This document shows positions 53,316 to 61,993 of a stretch of DNA of 64,000 nt, piece by piece. Both the position numbers and the translations under genes were made by a program. The stretch spans positions 1 to 64,000 of the forward strand of contig JALNYY010000006.1 of assembly GCA_023229605.1 (NCBI GenBank), given 5' to 3'. The stretch comes from Methylobacter sp. Lineage in GTDB: Bacteria; Pseudomonadota; Gammaproteobacteria; Methylococcales; Methylomonadaceae. The notes beneath the pieces were generated by a model, which saw only the letters and a program-made list of their open reading frames with translations, had not been told where the DNA came from and searched no databases. Positions within the stretch are counted from its first letter, which is position 1. Each line of letters begins with the position of its first letter.

Positions 53316-56300
53316 ATATCTCCAAAATCTTTATCGAGCGTCCGGTCGGCACCGCATTGCTGACCCTGGCGCTGGCGCTGTTGGGCGCGTTGGCTTACGG
53401 TTTTTTGCCGGTTTCGCCGTTGCCGATGATCGATTTTCCGACCATTTCGGTGCAGGCCCGCTTGCCGGGGGCAAGCCCGGAAGTGATGGCGTCGGCCGTG
53501 GCTACGCCGCTGGAACGCCAGCTGGGCCGTATCGCAGGCATCACCGAGATGACCTCGCTGAGCGGTCTGGGCTCGACCGAGGTGGTGCTGCAGTTTGATT
53601 TGGACAGGAATATCGATGCGGCGGCGCGTGACGTTCAGGCCGCCATTAATGCGGCTCGCGGCGATTTGCCGGCCAATTTGCCCGGCAATCCGTCCTATCG
53701 CAAGATTAATCCGTCCGACTCGCCGATCATGATCCTGTCGATGACTTCGGAAACCTATGATGCGGCACATGTCTACGATCTGGCCGCCTCGATAGTTCAG
53801 CAAAAACTGGCGCAGATTCCCGGCGTCGGGCAGGTGACTGTCGGCGGCGGTTCCTTGCCGGCGGTGCGGGTGTCGGTGGAACCGGGCTTGCTGAATAACT
53901 TCGGTCTGGGGCTGGAAGACATCCGCAGCGTGTTGGAGAACGCCAACGCCAATCGTCCCAAAGGCGAGCTGAGCAATGCCGAACGCTCGATAAGCCTGGC
54001 GGCCAGCGATCAGTTGCTGAAAGCGGCCGACTACCGGTCGTTGATTGTCGGTTTCAATGGTTCCGGGGCGATCCGGTTGTCCGATGTCGCCTCGGTCAGC
54101 GACTCCACCGAAAATCTGCGCGAGAGCGGCCTGGCGCAAGGCAAACCGGCGATCATCCTGGTCGTTTACCGGCAAATCGGCGCTAATGTTATCGAGACCG
54201 TTGATAACGTCATCCAGTTAATGCCCAGCTTGCGGGCCGCCATTTCGCCGGCCATCAATCTGGACGTCACGATGAACAGAACCACGACGATTCGCGCCTC
54301 GATTCATGATGTGCAGGTCACGATGCTGATTTCGATTTTGCTGGTGGTGCTGGTGGTTTTCGTGTTCCTGCGCAGCATTCGCATTACGCTGATCCCCTTG
54401 GTGGCGATCCCGGTGTCGTTGTTGGGTACGTTTGCGGTGATGTATCTTTTGGATTACAGCGTCGACAACCTGTCGATGATGGCGCTGACGGTGGCCATCG
54501 GCTTTGTGGTAGATGACGCGATTGTGGTGGTCGAGAACATCAGCCGCCACATCGAAAGCGGCATGCCGCCCAAGGCCGCGGCAATCAAGGGCGCCAAGGA
54601 AATCGGTTTTACCGTGCTGTCGATCAGCCTGTCGCTGATTGCGGTGTTTATCCCGATATTGATGATGGGCGGCATTGTCGGCCGGCTTTTTAACGAGTTC
54701 GCGGTGACGCTGAGCATTGCGATAGCCATTTCTCTGGTGGTTTCGCTGACGACCACGCCGATGATGTGCGCCTATCTGCTGAAACCGGAGGGCGGTGTCA
54801 GGCATGGCCGGTTGTATCGGCTATCCGACCGGGTATTTAACGGCGTGACCGAGGCTTACCGGGTCTCGCTGTTATGGGTGTTGCGCCATCAACGCCTGAT
54901 GCTGACGGTCACGCTGGCGACGGTAGCATTAACCGTTTATCTATACGGTGCTGTGCATAAGGGTTTTTTTCCGCAGCAGGATACCGGGCGTATTACCGGC
55001 CAGATACTCGCCGATCAGCGCACCTCGTCTCAGGCGATGAACAAGTTGATGACGCAGATTATTAACAAGATCAGGGAAGACCCGGCAGTGGATAAGGCGG
55101 TGGCGTTTACCGGCGGCGGTTCGTCCAACTCGGGCCGTTTGTTTCTGAGTTTGAAGCCGCTGGAGGAGCGCAAAATAGGCGTCGAAGGCGTTATCGGCCG
55201 GCTGCGCGGCAAGCTGGGCAATATTGCCGGCGGGTCGGTGTACCTGCGCGCCGCCCAGGATCTGAGAATCGGGGGCCGGCCAAGTCCGGCCGAATACCAG
55301 TACATGCTGCAGGGCGACAATATCGATGAACTCAGCGAATGGGCGCCGCTGCTGGTCAAGAAGTTGCGCACCGTGCCGGGGCTGGCCGATGTCAACAGCG
55401 ACCAGCAGGACAGGGCGGTTGACGTAAGACTGGCGATAGACCGCGACAGCGCGGCGCGTCTGGGCGTTTCGATGCAAATGATCGACGACAGCCTCTACGA
55501 TGCTTTCGGGCAGCGCCAGGTTTCGACCTTGTACACGGCTTTAAACCAGTATCATGTGGTGATGGAAGTGGCCCCCGCGTTGCGGGAAAACCCGGACGGC
55601 TTGAAGTCTATCTACGTCAAATCGGCCAACGGCAAACAGATTCCTTTGAGCGCTTTCAGTCATTACGAGCCGTCTATTGCGGCGCTGCAAGTGGCGCATT
55701 CCGGGGCGTTTCCGTCCGTCACGTTGTCTTTTAACATGGTGCAGGGCATGTCGCTCGGCGATGCGGTGAATGCGATTAACCAGGCCTCGCTGGAAATCGG
55801 CATGCCGGCCGGCATCGTCGGTAAGTTTCAAGGCACGGCTCGGGCCTTTCAAGCTTCGTTAAGCAATCAGCCGATCCTGATCGGCGCAGCCTTATTGGCG
55901 GTTTACATCGTTCTTGGCATGCTGTACGAGAGTTATATCCACCCCATTACTATCATTTCCACGCTGCCGTCGGCAGGCATAGGCGCGTTACTGGCGTTAA
56001 TGGTATGCGACACCGAGCTCAGCGTGATTGCCTTTATCGGCGTCATACTGCTGATCGGGATCGTCAAAAAGAACGCGATCATGATGATTGACTTTGCGCT
56101 GGATGTTGAGCGCAGAGAGCGTTTAAGCCCCGAACAGGCGATATTCCAGGCCTGTCTGAGGCGTTTTAGGCCGATTATGATGACCACGATGGCGGCGATG
56201 CTGGGCGCTTTGCCGCTGGCGCTGGGAACCGGAATCGGTTCCGAATTGCGGCAGCCGCTGGGGATTGCGATCGTCGGCGGCTTGCTGTTCAGCCAGCTGT

Positions 56301-56362
56301 TAACCTTGTACACCACGCCGGTGGTTTATCTGTATATGGGGCGGTTGCGCCGTTCATCCTAA
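53312..56362 (+). CDS. mdtC: RND efflux transporter subunit MdtC-like
   Basis: A 1016-residue RND pump, paralogue of the preceding protein and close to Mdt[41 protein letters not shown] and [20 protein letters not shown]. It completes the BaeR-type efflux operon. No mdtD or further pump gene follows; instead the stop codon sits in a palindromic repeat. Confidence 0.92.
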   Translation: MNISKIFIERPVGTALLTLALALLGALAYGFLPVSPLPMIDFPTISVQARLPGASPEVMASAVATPLERQLGRIAGITEMTSLSGLGSTEVVLQFDLDRNIDAAARDVQAAINAARGDLPANLPGNPSYRKINPSDSPIMILSMTSETYDAAHVYDLAASIVQQKLAQIPGVGQVTVGGGSLPAVRVSVEPGLLNNFGLGLEDIRSVLENANANRPKGELSNAERSISLAASDQLLKAADYRSLIVGFNGSGAIRLSDVASVSDSTENLRESGLAQGKPAIILVVYRQIGANVIETVDNVIQLMPSLRAAISPAINLDVTMNRTTTIRASIHDVQVTMLISILLVVLVVFVFLRSIRITLIPLVAIPVSLLGTFAVMYLLDYSVDNLSMMALTVAIGFVVDDAIVVVENISRHIESGMPPKAAAIKGAKEIGFTVLSISLSLIAVFIPILMMGGIVGRLFNEFAVTLSIAIAISLVVSLTTTPMMCAYLLKPEGGVRHGRLYRLSDRVFNGVTEAYRVSLLWVLRHQRLMLTVTLATVALTVYLYGAVHKGFFPQQDTGRITGQILADQRTSSQAMNKLMTQIINKIREDPAVDKAVAFTGGGSSNSGRLFLSLKPLEERKIGVEGVIGRLRGKLGNIAGGSVYLRAAQDLRIGGRPSPAEYQYMLQGDNIDELSEWAPLLVKKLRTVPGLADVNSDQQDRAVDVRLAIDRDSAARLGVSMQMIDDSLYDAFGQRQVSTLYTALNQYHVVMEVAPALRENPDGLKSIYVKSANGKQIPLSAFSHYEPSIAALQVAHSGAFPSVTLSFNMVQGMSLGDAVNAINQASLEIGMPAGIVGKFQGTARAFQASLSNQPILIGAALLAVYIVLGMLYESYIHPITIISTLPSAGIGALLALMVCDTELSVIAFIGVILLIGIVKKNAIMMIDFALDVERRERLSPEQAIFQACLRRFRPIMMTTMAAMLGALPLALGTGIGSELRQPLGIAIVGGLLFSQLLTLYTTPVVYLYMGRLRRSS

Positions 56363-56520
56363 AAACCGCAGTTGAGCATTCCGACATTCCGTTCGTCCGG
56401 AGTCTGTCGAATGGGGGCGCGGGATTTTGGAATGCCCGGCAAACGGATGGCGTGTAAAAGCCGTTCATGCTCCGCAAGGCTCTCCTGAGCGTAGCCGAAG
56501 GGCTCAACACGAACGGAATG
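56358..56520. repeat. Palindromic dispersed element, copy 4 (degenerate)
   Basis: It starts at the mdtC stop with CCTAAAAACCGCAGTTGAGC, like the ends of copies 2 and 3, and contains the core CCGTTCATGCTCCGCAAGGC ... GGGCTCAACACGAACGG. The core is the inverse of that in copy 2. It follows mdtC and may serve as a transcript end. Confidence 0.78.
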
Positions 56521-56567
56521 GTTAAGGAGCGGGCCTTATTGCGATCAGGGTAAGCCGTCGTCCGCCG

Positions 56568-57011
56568 CTACTTGGCCTTTTCCACATCAAACACCGTGCC
56601 GCGAATCGCGATGACTTTTACCTTGGTATTTATATCGCAATCTTCCCCATGAACTTTCCAGATCGAATCGTCCACTTTTATTTTTCCCTCGCCGTTTTCT
56701 ATCGGTTTGTACAGGCTAAAGATTCTGCCGATGTATTGAGCTCCGCGTTTATTCAGCAAGGGATGGTCTGTGGCTATCGGATGTTTTTTGCCGTAAAGTT
56801 TCCATGCGGTGATCGCGGCAACAGACAGTACCGAAAAAACAAGCACCTGTAACTCCAGGTCCATTGCAGGCATCAGCAATAACAGGCATCCGGTTACAAA
56901 GCCTGAAGCGGCCATCCACAGGAAGAAAAAGCCGGGGGCCAGAAGTTCCACCACTAACAAAACGAGCGCCAATACCCACCAGTTCCAAAAAACAAGCACC
57001 AGTTCAGTCAT
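56568..57011 (-). CDS. NfeD-like membrane protein
   Basis: A 147-residue protein with three or four membrane segments in the first 75 residues and a soluble OB-fold (DDSIWKVHGEDCDINTKVKV) at the end, the short NfeD type. It is the regular partner of SPFH proteins and lies 1 bp after one. The pair probably organises membrane microdomains. Confidence 0.88.
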   Translation of the reverse strand: MTELVLVFWNWWVLALVLLVVELLAPGFFFLWMAASGFVTGCLLLLMPAMDLELQVLVFSVLSVAAITAWKLYGKKHPIATDHPLLNKRGAQYIGRIFSLYKPIENGEGKIKVDDSIWKVHGEDCDINTKVKVIAIRGTVFDVEKAK

Positions 57012-57012
57012 G

Positions 57013-57924
57013 TCAGCTTTTCTTGGTCATGGCTTCTTTGGCCAGTTCGGTAATACCGCCTAAAGCTCCAATCACGCTTGATGAGTCGAGCGGCATGAAA
57101 ACCAGTTTGCTGTTGCCTGAGACGCCAATTTCTTTCAACGCCTCGATATATTTTTGCGCGACAAAATAGTTAATGGCCTGGACATCGCCTTTGCCGATGG
57201 CTTCCGATACCATTAATGTCGCTCTGGCTTCGGCTTGCGCTAGACGCTCGCGGGCATCGGCATCGCGGTAAGACGCTTCTTTGCGGCCTTCCGCTTCCAG
57301 GATGGCCGCCTGTTGCGCGCCTTCCGCGCGTAAAATCTCGGACTGCCTTAAACCTTCGGCTTCAAGTATGGAGGCGCGTTTCAAGCGCTCGGCCTTCATT
57401 TGCCTGCCCATGGCTTCGACCAGATCTTTGGGCGGGGCGATGTCCTTTATTTCAATACGGGTGACTTTGATGCCCCATGGCGTGGTCGCATCGTCGACAA
57501 CGGACAGCAGCCTTGCATTGATGTCATCACGGCGCGACAACAATTCGTCCAGGTCCATTGAGCCCATGACGGTACGGATATTGGTCATCACCAGGTTCAG
57601 AATCGCCCAGCCCAGCTGGCTGACTTCATAAGCGGCTTTGGCGGCATCCATAACCTGATAGAAAATCACTCCGTCCACGGTGACCATCGCATTGTCTTTG
57701 GTGATCACTTCCTGCGACGGCACGTCCATCACCTGTTCCATCATCACCATCTTTTTGCCGATGCGGTCGATAACCGGTACGATAATATTCAAGCCCGGCG
57801 TCAGCGTATTGGTATATTTGCCGAAACGCTCGACCGTGTATTCCATGCCCTGGGGAACCGACTTGACGCTCATAAACACGATCAAGACAGCGAAAATCAA
57901 TAATGCTAAAACAAAACCACCCAT
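57013..57924 (-). CDS. qmcA: SPFH/Band 7 protein, QmcA-like
   Basis: A 303-residue stomatin-like protein: an N-terminal membrane segment (about 4-21), a Band 7 domain ([37 protein letters not shown]), then a coiled-coil Glu/Ala-rich stretch (about 180-240) and a C-terminal oligomerisation part. Family members form large ring or cage assemblies in the inner membrane and interact with proteases such as FtsH. It forms an operon with the NfeD gene. Confidence 0.9.
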   Translation of the reverse strand: MGGFVLALLIFAVLIVFMSVKSVPQGMEYTVERFGKYTNTLTPGLNIIVPVIDRIGKKMVMMEQVMDVPSQEVITKDNAMVTVDGVIFYQVMDAAKAAYEVSQLGWAILNLVMTNIRTVMGSMDLDELLSRRDDINARLLSVVDDATTPWGIKVTRIEIKDIAPPKDLVEAMGRQMKAERLKRASILEAEGLRQSEILRAEGAQQAAILEAEGRKEASYRDADARERLAQAEARATLMVSEAIGKGDVQAINYFVAQKYIEALKEIGVSGNSKLVFMPLDSSSVIGALGGITELAKEAMTKKS

Positions 57925-58143
57925 AGAACCTCCTGATTTTTTGACACGGGATGTGTCAATTTTTAACCGATTTAAACTGCGTATAAATCCTGCTTTGTTG
58001 GACGGTTGAAAAAAGCAATGCCAACAATTAAAGTAAAACCGTTAAAATAACAGCGGGCAGTGTCGCATTGCGTGTATAGATTCGCGACTGCCCGGCTAAT
58101 AATAATCTAAATCCATCTAAATGTAAGTTAACGGGTAATTATA

Positions 58144-58446
58144 ATGTTGATAACCGCCGCTTTTCACACAGGGATCTGGACCCTGCTTTTTTTTATTGTC
58201 GGAATGATTAAGCCTAAATGGCCTCTATTCTTTCTGAAAAAGCCGGACAGGTTTTTAGTCCTGGTTATATCGACCGTCCTGTTCATGGTTTCCGCCACGC
58301 TGTTTGGCGAAGGCAACCGGCAAAAAGCCCTGGAGGAGCAGGCCGCTAAAGACGTCGTATCCAAAATCGTGGCTCCGTCTTCCGCTCCGGTTCCTGTGCC
58401 GGTGCCTGATGTTCCCGCAACCAAACCGGCTTCCCCGAAGCCATAA
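58144..58446 (+). CDS. Small membrane protein of unknown function
   Basis: A 100-residue protein with two membrane segments (about 8-22 and 37-55), a basic loop, and a Pro/Val/Ala-rich soluble tail (PVPVPVPDVPATKPASPKP). It is not recognised. It lies just before the methyltransferase-like gene and may be cotranscribed. Codon use fits the surrounding chromosome. Confidence 0.6.
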   Translation: MLITAAFHTGIWTLLFFIVGMIKPKWPLFFLKKPDRFLVLVISTVLFMVSATLFGEGNRQKALEEQAAKDVVSKIVAPSSAPVPVPVPDVPATKPASPKP

Positions 58447-58462
58447 TGCCGGAACGGCAGGC

Positions 58463-59197
58463 CTGACAACATTATTCAAGGCGCTCGCCGCGCAGGCGCT
58501 GGGCTTGGCGCTTGCACTCATTCTGGCCTGGATGTCGCCGGCGTTGTTTCACGGCTCATGGCGATTGGCGCTGGCACAAGGCGCTGGCGCTACGTTGTGG
58601 TCCGGCGTTTTACGCCAACCGTACTGGTGGCTCCCGATCCATTTGCTGTTCCTGCCTATGGCGATAGCCATGCTCACCTTGCAACTGCCGTCCTGGTTGT
58701 ATCTTGTGGCCGTGCTGCTGCTGGCTCTGGTATTCTGGGGTACGGTCAAGGGCGATGTGCCGCTGTTTTTGTCCTCGAACGCCGTAGCGGATGCGGTGGC
58801 GGCGATTGTCGAACGGGAACATGCCAACGTGTTCGCCGACCTCGGCGCGGGAGTCGGTTCGGTGGCGGCGCCGCTGGCGCAGCAGCCGGCCGTGAAGGTC
58901 GATGCGTGGGAACGTGCGCCGCTGCCGTGGCTGGTCACCGCTTGGCGTTGCCGCAAGCTGCCGAATGCAAGCGTAAAACGCGCCAGCTTATGGGACTGCG
59001 ATCTTGCCCGCTACGATGTGGTGTTCGCTTTTCTTTCCCCGGCGGTCATGGCGGAACTGGGCGAAAAGGTCGAACGTGAAATGCGTTCCGGCAGTTTGTT
59101 TATTTCTTCATCCTTTCCGGTACCGGATTGGCAGCCGGAATCGGTGGTACAGCTTGAAGACCGGGGCAGAACACAACTTTTTTGCTACCGTCTATAA
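58463..59197 (+). CDS. Membrane-anchored methyltransferase-like protein; start uncertain
   Basis: The open frame has two or three N-terminal membrane segments, then a soluble domain with VFADLGAGVGSVAAPLA, which looks like motif I of a class I SAM-dependent methyltransferase, followed by WERAPLPWLVTAWR. No ATG follows the end of the previous gene until 58532. I place the start at a CTG at 58463 preceded by GGAACGGCAGG; starts further in (TTG 58505, ATG 58532) are possible. The substrate is unknown. Confidence 0.65.
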   Translation: MTTLFKALAAQALGLALALILAWMSPALFHGSWRLALAQGAGATLWSGVLRQPYWWLPIHLLFLPMAIAMLTLQLPSWLYLVAVLLLALVFWGTVKGDVPLFLSSNAVADAVAAIVEREHANVFADLGAGVGSVAAPLAQQPAVKVDAWERAPLPWLVTAWRCRKLPNASVKRASLWDCDLARYDVVFAFLSPAVMAELGEKVEREMRSGSLFISSSFPVPDWQPESVVQLEDRGRTQLFCYRL

Positions 59198-59220
59198 GGC
59201 GCCCGCCGGAATATCTATTT

Positions 59221-59964
59221 TCAGACTTTCAGATATTTCCACCAAAACCAGCTGCGCACATGCAGATAATTGCGTATCGGCGTTTTGACCAGCAGCAATA
59301 AACCAATCGAATACAAACACCAGACCGCCGCCCACTCGTTGGGGTTGCTGGTGGTCAGCCAAGCCAGAAACGGGCCGGTAACAATGTGATAGGCGGTCAT
59401 TTTCCAGGAGCCGTAGAAAATAGGCATTGCAAATGCCGCGACAACATACATATTGAACAGCATAAGATTTGCGGTAGCCGGGATCTCCCAGGCAATATGC
59501 CAGTCGCCGGACGTAGAGCAGATCCGCCTGCCGCAAAACGGCACATTGAACGATTCGGCATATTGGCTGAACAGGATAAACCGGGTTTTAACCTCGTAGC
59601 AGAACGGCGCCCATTCGAACGGGTACAGGCGTATCAACAGGCAGACCGTAGTCACCAGGCAGATGAAATAGACCGATGAGGAAATCTTGTCTCTGACTTT
59701 TTCGGGGATGAAATACATCGATACCGCGTTAATAAAAAACGGCTGGAAAGCGATATGGATATAGCCCAGCAAGGTCGCCACCTGATTGCCGGGATTGGCG
59801 CAATCGTCAATCACCGTATAGGTGTAGGCCTGCAATGCCTCCATCAACGAAAAGAAGCCCAGGGCGTAACAAAGCGGGGCAGGCTCTTTTTTATAAAAAA
59901 AATAAGCGGTGCTTGATAATCCGATAGTCGCTAATACAGTTGATGCTTCCCCACTCCAGCACAT
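59221..59964 (-). CDS. DUF5765-like membrane protein
   Basis: A 247-residue protein starting MCWSGEASTVLATIGLSSTA, an N-terminus I associate with the DUF5765 family. It has about seven membrane segments. Cysteines at CGRRICS and DDCANPG may pair or bind metal. No function is known. It is divergent in orientation from the genes before it and stands alone. Confidence 0.7.
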   Translation of the reverse strand: MCWSGEASTVLATIGLSSTAYFFYKKEPAPLCYALGFFSLMEALQAYTYTVIDDCANPGNQVATLLGYIHIAFQPFFINAVSMYFIPEKVRDKISSSVYFICLVTTVCLLIRLYPFEWAPFCYEVKTRFILFSQYAESFNVPFCGRRICSTSGDWHIAWEIPATANLMLFNMYVVAAFAMPIFYGSWKMTAYHIVTGPFLAWLTTSNPNEWAAVWCLYSIGLLLLVKTPIRNYLHVRSWFWWKYLKV

Positions 59965-60030
59965 AGTCTTTCCGTTCTTTGGTTAAATTTTCAGTCGTAG
60001 GGCGCGCACGGCACGCCCTATAGAGGGGGC

Positions 60031-60459
60031 TCAAATCCCCGCAATAAATCCCACCGCTTCAATGCCGGCAATCGCGCAACGCTCGTCCTGGTCGGAAATG
60101 TCGCCGCTGATGCCCACCGCGCCGATGACATTGTTTCTGGTGTCGCGAATCAGGACCCCGCCCGGAACCGGCATTATTTGCCCATCCGCCATGTTTATCA
60201 GCGCATTCATAAAACCGGGCCGCTCTTCCGCCACGCTGGCCAGACTGCGCGATGATATGCCCATGCTGACTGCGCCCCAGGCTTTTGCGGTGGCAATTTG
60301 CTGCCGGATCATGGTCGCGCCGTCTTCCCGCTGCATGGCTTTTAAATGCCCTGAAGCATCCAAAACCACCACGGTAATCGGCGCCATGTTCAATTTGCGG
60401 GCTTTGTTGGTTGCTGTATTGATAATGATGTTGGCTTTTTCAAGTGTTAATGTTTTCAT
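60031..60459 (-). CDS. GlcG/HbpS-like (DUF336) protein
   Basis: A 142-residue cytoplasmic protein with the DUF336 pattern: VVVLDASGHLKAMQREDGA, AWGAVSMGISSRSLA, MPVPGGVLIRD and GAVGISGD. HbpS binds haem and relatives associate with glycolate or propanediol pathways. The role here is unknown. It lies about 30 bp after tesA on the same strand and may be cotranscribed. Confidence 0.85.
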   Translation of the reverse strand: MKTLTLEKANIIINTATNKARKLNMAPITVVVLDASGHLKAMQREDGATMIRQQIATAKAWGAVSMGISSRSLASVAEERPGFMNALINMADGQIMPVPGGVLIRDTRNNVIGAVGISGDISDQDERCAIAGIEAVGFIAGI

Positions 60460-60487
60460 CTAGGGTTCTCTTCTCGTTGAAGTTTTA

Positions 60488-61090
60488 TTATTTTAATAGA
60501 GGCAGCAGCTGCGGCCATACTTTATCTGCGATGACCGGCTGTCCTTTGGCATTCGGATGCAGGCCGTCCGGTTGCATCATATCCTTGGTCAGGGCGACAT
60601 CTTCCATAATGAAAGGCACATACGGGACGCCCAGTTCCGTAGCCAACTGCGGGTAAATATTGTAGAAAAGGTCTATATAGCGCTTGCCGTAATTGGGCGG
60701 AATTTTCATGCTCAGCAACAACACCTTGGCGCCGGCTTGCCGGGCGCGATGGATAATCCCGGCAAGATTGCTTTTTATCAACGCCGGCGGCAAGCCGCGC
60801 AAGCCGTCATTAGCGCCCAGTTCAACGATGACGACAGCCGGTTTGTGTAGGGCTAAGGCCGGAGCTATGCGGGCCAAGCCGCCGGCGGTGGTGTCTCCGC
60901 TGATGCTTTCATTATGGATGCTATGGTCAGTGCCTTTTTGCCCCAGTTTTTTCTGCAATAACGCCACCCAGCCTTCTGAGACTTCAATTCCGTAACCAGC
61001 GCTGATACTATCCCCCAATACGACAATGGATTTGGCCGTAGCGGTCATCGACATTAACGAAATTATCACGGCAAATAAGAATCTGGTCAT
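60488..61090 (-). CDS. tesA: Periplasmic arylesterase / thioesterase I (TesA)
   Basis: A 200-residue SGNH hydrolase with a signal peptide (MSMTATAKS). Catalytic blocks: IVVLGDSISAGYG (Ser), ELGANDGLRG (Asn) and DGLHPNAKGQ (Asp and His). It hydrolyses acyl thioesters, lysophospholipids and esters in the periplasm. It is divergent from ybbA with start codons one base apart, the usual tesA/ybbAP order. Confidence 0.93.
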   Translation of the reverse strand: MTRFLFAVIISLMSMTATAKSIVVLGDSISAGYGIEVSEGWVALLQKKLGQKGTDHSIHNESISGDTTAGGLARIAPALALHKPAVVIVELGANDGLRGLPPALIKSNLAGIIHRARQAGAKVLLLSMKIPPNYGKRYIDLFYNIYPQLATELGVPYVPFIMEDVALTKDMMQPDGLHPNAKGQPVIADKVWPQLLPLLK

Positions 61091-61091
61091 T

Positions 61092-61832
61092 ATGCAAACT
61101 CAATCATTGAACAACATTCGCCGCCCCTGTTCCCGACAGGATTGCGGCATACACACCATCCCTGGCGATATAGTAACGGAAAACCTGGGTAAATCGGTTA
61201 CCACGTCCGATGGAATATTGCATATCTTGTCATCCATAGATTTGATAATCAAATCCGGTGAGAGTATTGCGATCGTCGGCGAGTCCGGTTCGGGCAAATC
61301 GACCTTGATTAGCCTGCTGGCCGGGTTGGATACGCCGACTTCCGGGACTATCAGCCTGAATGGGAAATTATTGACTGCGATGGACGAAGACGGCAGGGCG
61401 GCGATGCGCAACGAGCTGATAGGTTTTGTGTTCCAGTCCTTCCAATTGCTGCAAGGATTGACCGCGCTGGAAAACGTGATGCTGCCCCTGGAATTAAGCG
61501 GCGACAAAAACGCCAAAGCCTCAGCCGCTGCATTATTGGACAGGGTCGGCCTGTCGCACCGTCTATCGCATACGCCACAAAAACTTTCCGGCGGCGAACA
61601 GCAGCGCGTGGCTCTGGCCAGAGCGTTTGTCACCCGGCCCGCCATTTTGTTTGCCGACGAGCCGACCGGCAATCTGGACAGCAAAACCGGCGCGCATATT
61701 ATCGACTTGCTGTTCGAGCTTAATCAGGAAAACAACACCACGTTAATTCTGGTGACGCATGACCAGGCGCTGGCCGCTCATTGCCGGCGCATTATTAAAC
61801 TGGATGCCGGACGCATAGCGACTACTAAGTAA
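61092..61832 (+). CDS. ybbA: ABC transporter ATP-binding protein YbbA
   Basis: A 246-residue MacB/LolD-type ABC ATPase: Walker A GESGSGKST, signature LSGGEQQRVALARAF, Walker B ILFADEPTGNLD and the H-loop THDQ. The first 35 residues (MQTQSLNNIRRPCSRQDCG) exceed the usual YbbA start and contain two cysteines; the real start could be further in. It works with the FtsX-type permease encoded next, thought to act on lipids or in stress tolerance. Confidence 0.9.
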   Translation: MQTQSLNNIRRPCSRQDCGIHTIPGDIVTENLGKSVTTSDGILHILSSIDLIIKSGESIAIVGESGSGKSTLISLLAGLDTPTSGTISLNGKLLTAMDEDGRAAMRNELIGFVFQSFQLLQGLTALENVMLPLELSGDKNAKASAAALLDRVGLSHRLSHTPQKLSGGEQQRVALARAFVTRPAILFADEPTGNLDSKTGAHIIDLLFELNQENNTTLILVTHDQALAAHCRRIIKLDAGRIATTK

Positions 61833-61865
61833 TTATTCATCGTATAGAAAAATGGAACACAGATG

Positions 61866-61948
61866 ACACGGATTAGACTGATAAACGCTGATTTAAAAGC
61901 GTATAGAAAATTTGGCCGCGGCTTTGAAAAATCCCGTCTAATCCGTGT
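61866..61948. repeat. Inverted repeat between ybbA and ybbP
   Basis: ACACGGATTAGAC (61866-61878) and GTCTAATCCGTGT (61936-61948) are exact reverse complements enclosing 57 bp. CACGGATTAGAC-type repeats are common dispersed elements. A CGTATAGAAAA string occurs twice beside it (near 61840 and 61900). Confidence 0.8.
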
Positions 61949-61993
61949 TCTATTATAAAACCGGCATAATGCCTTAATCTTATGGATGCACTT

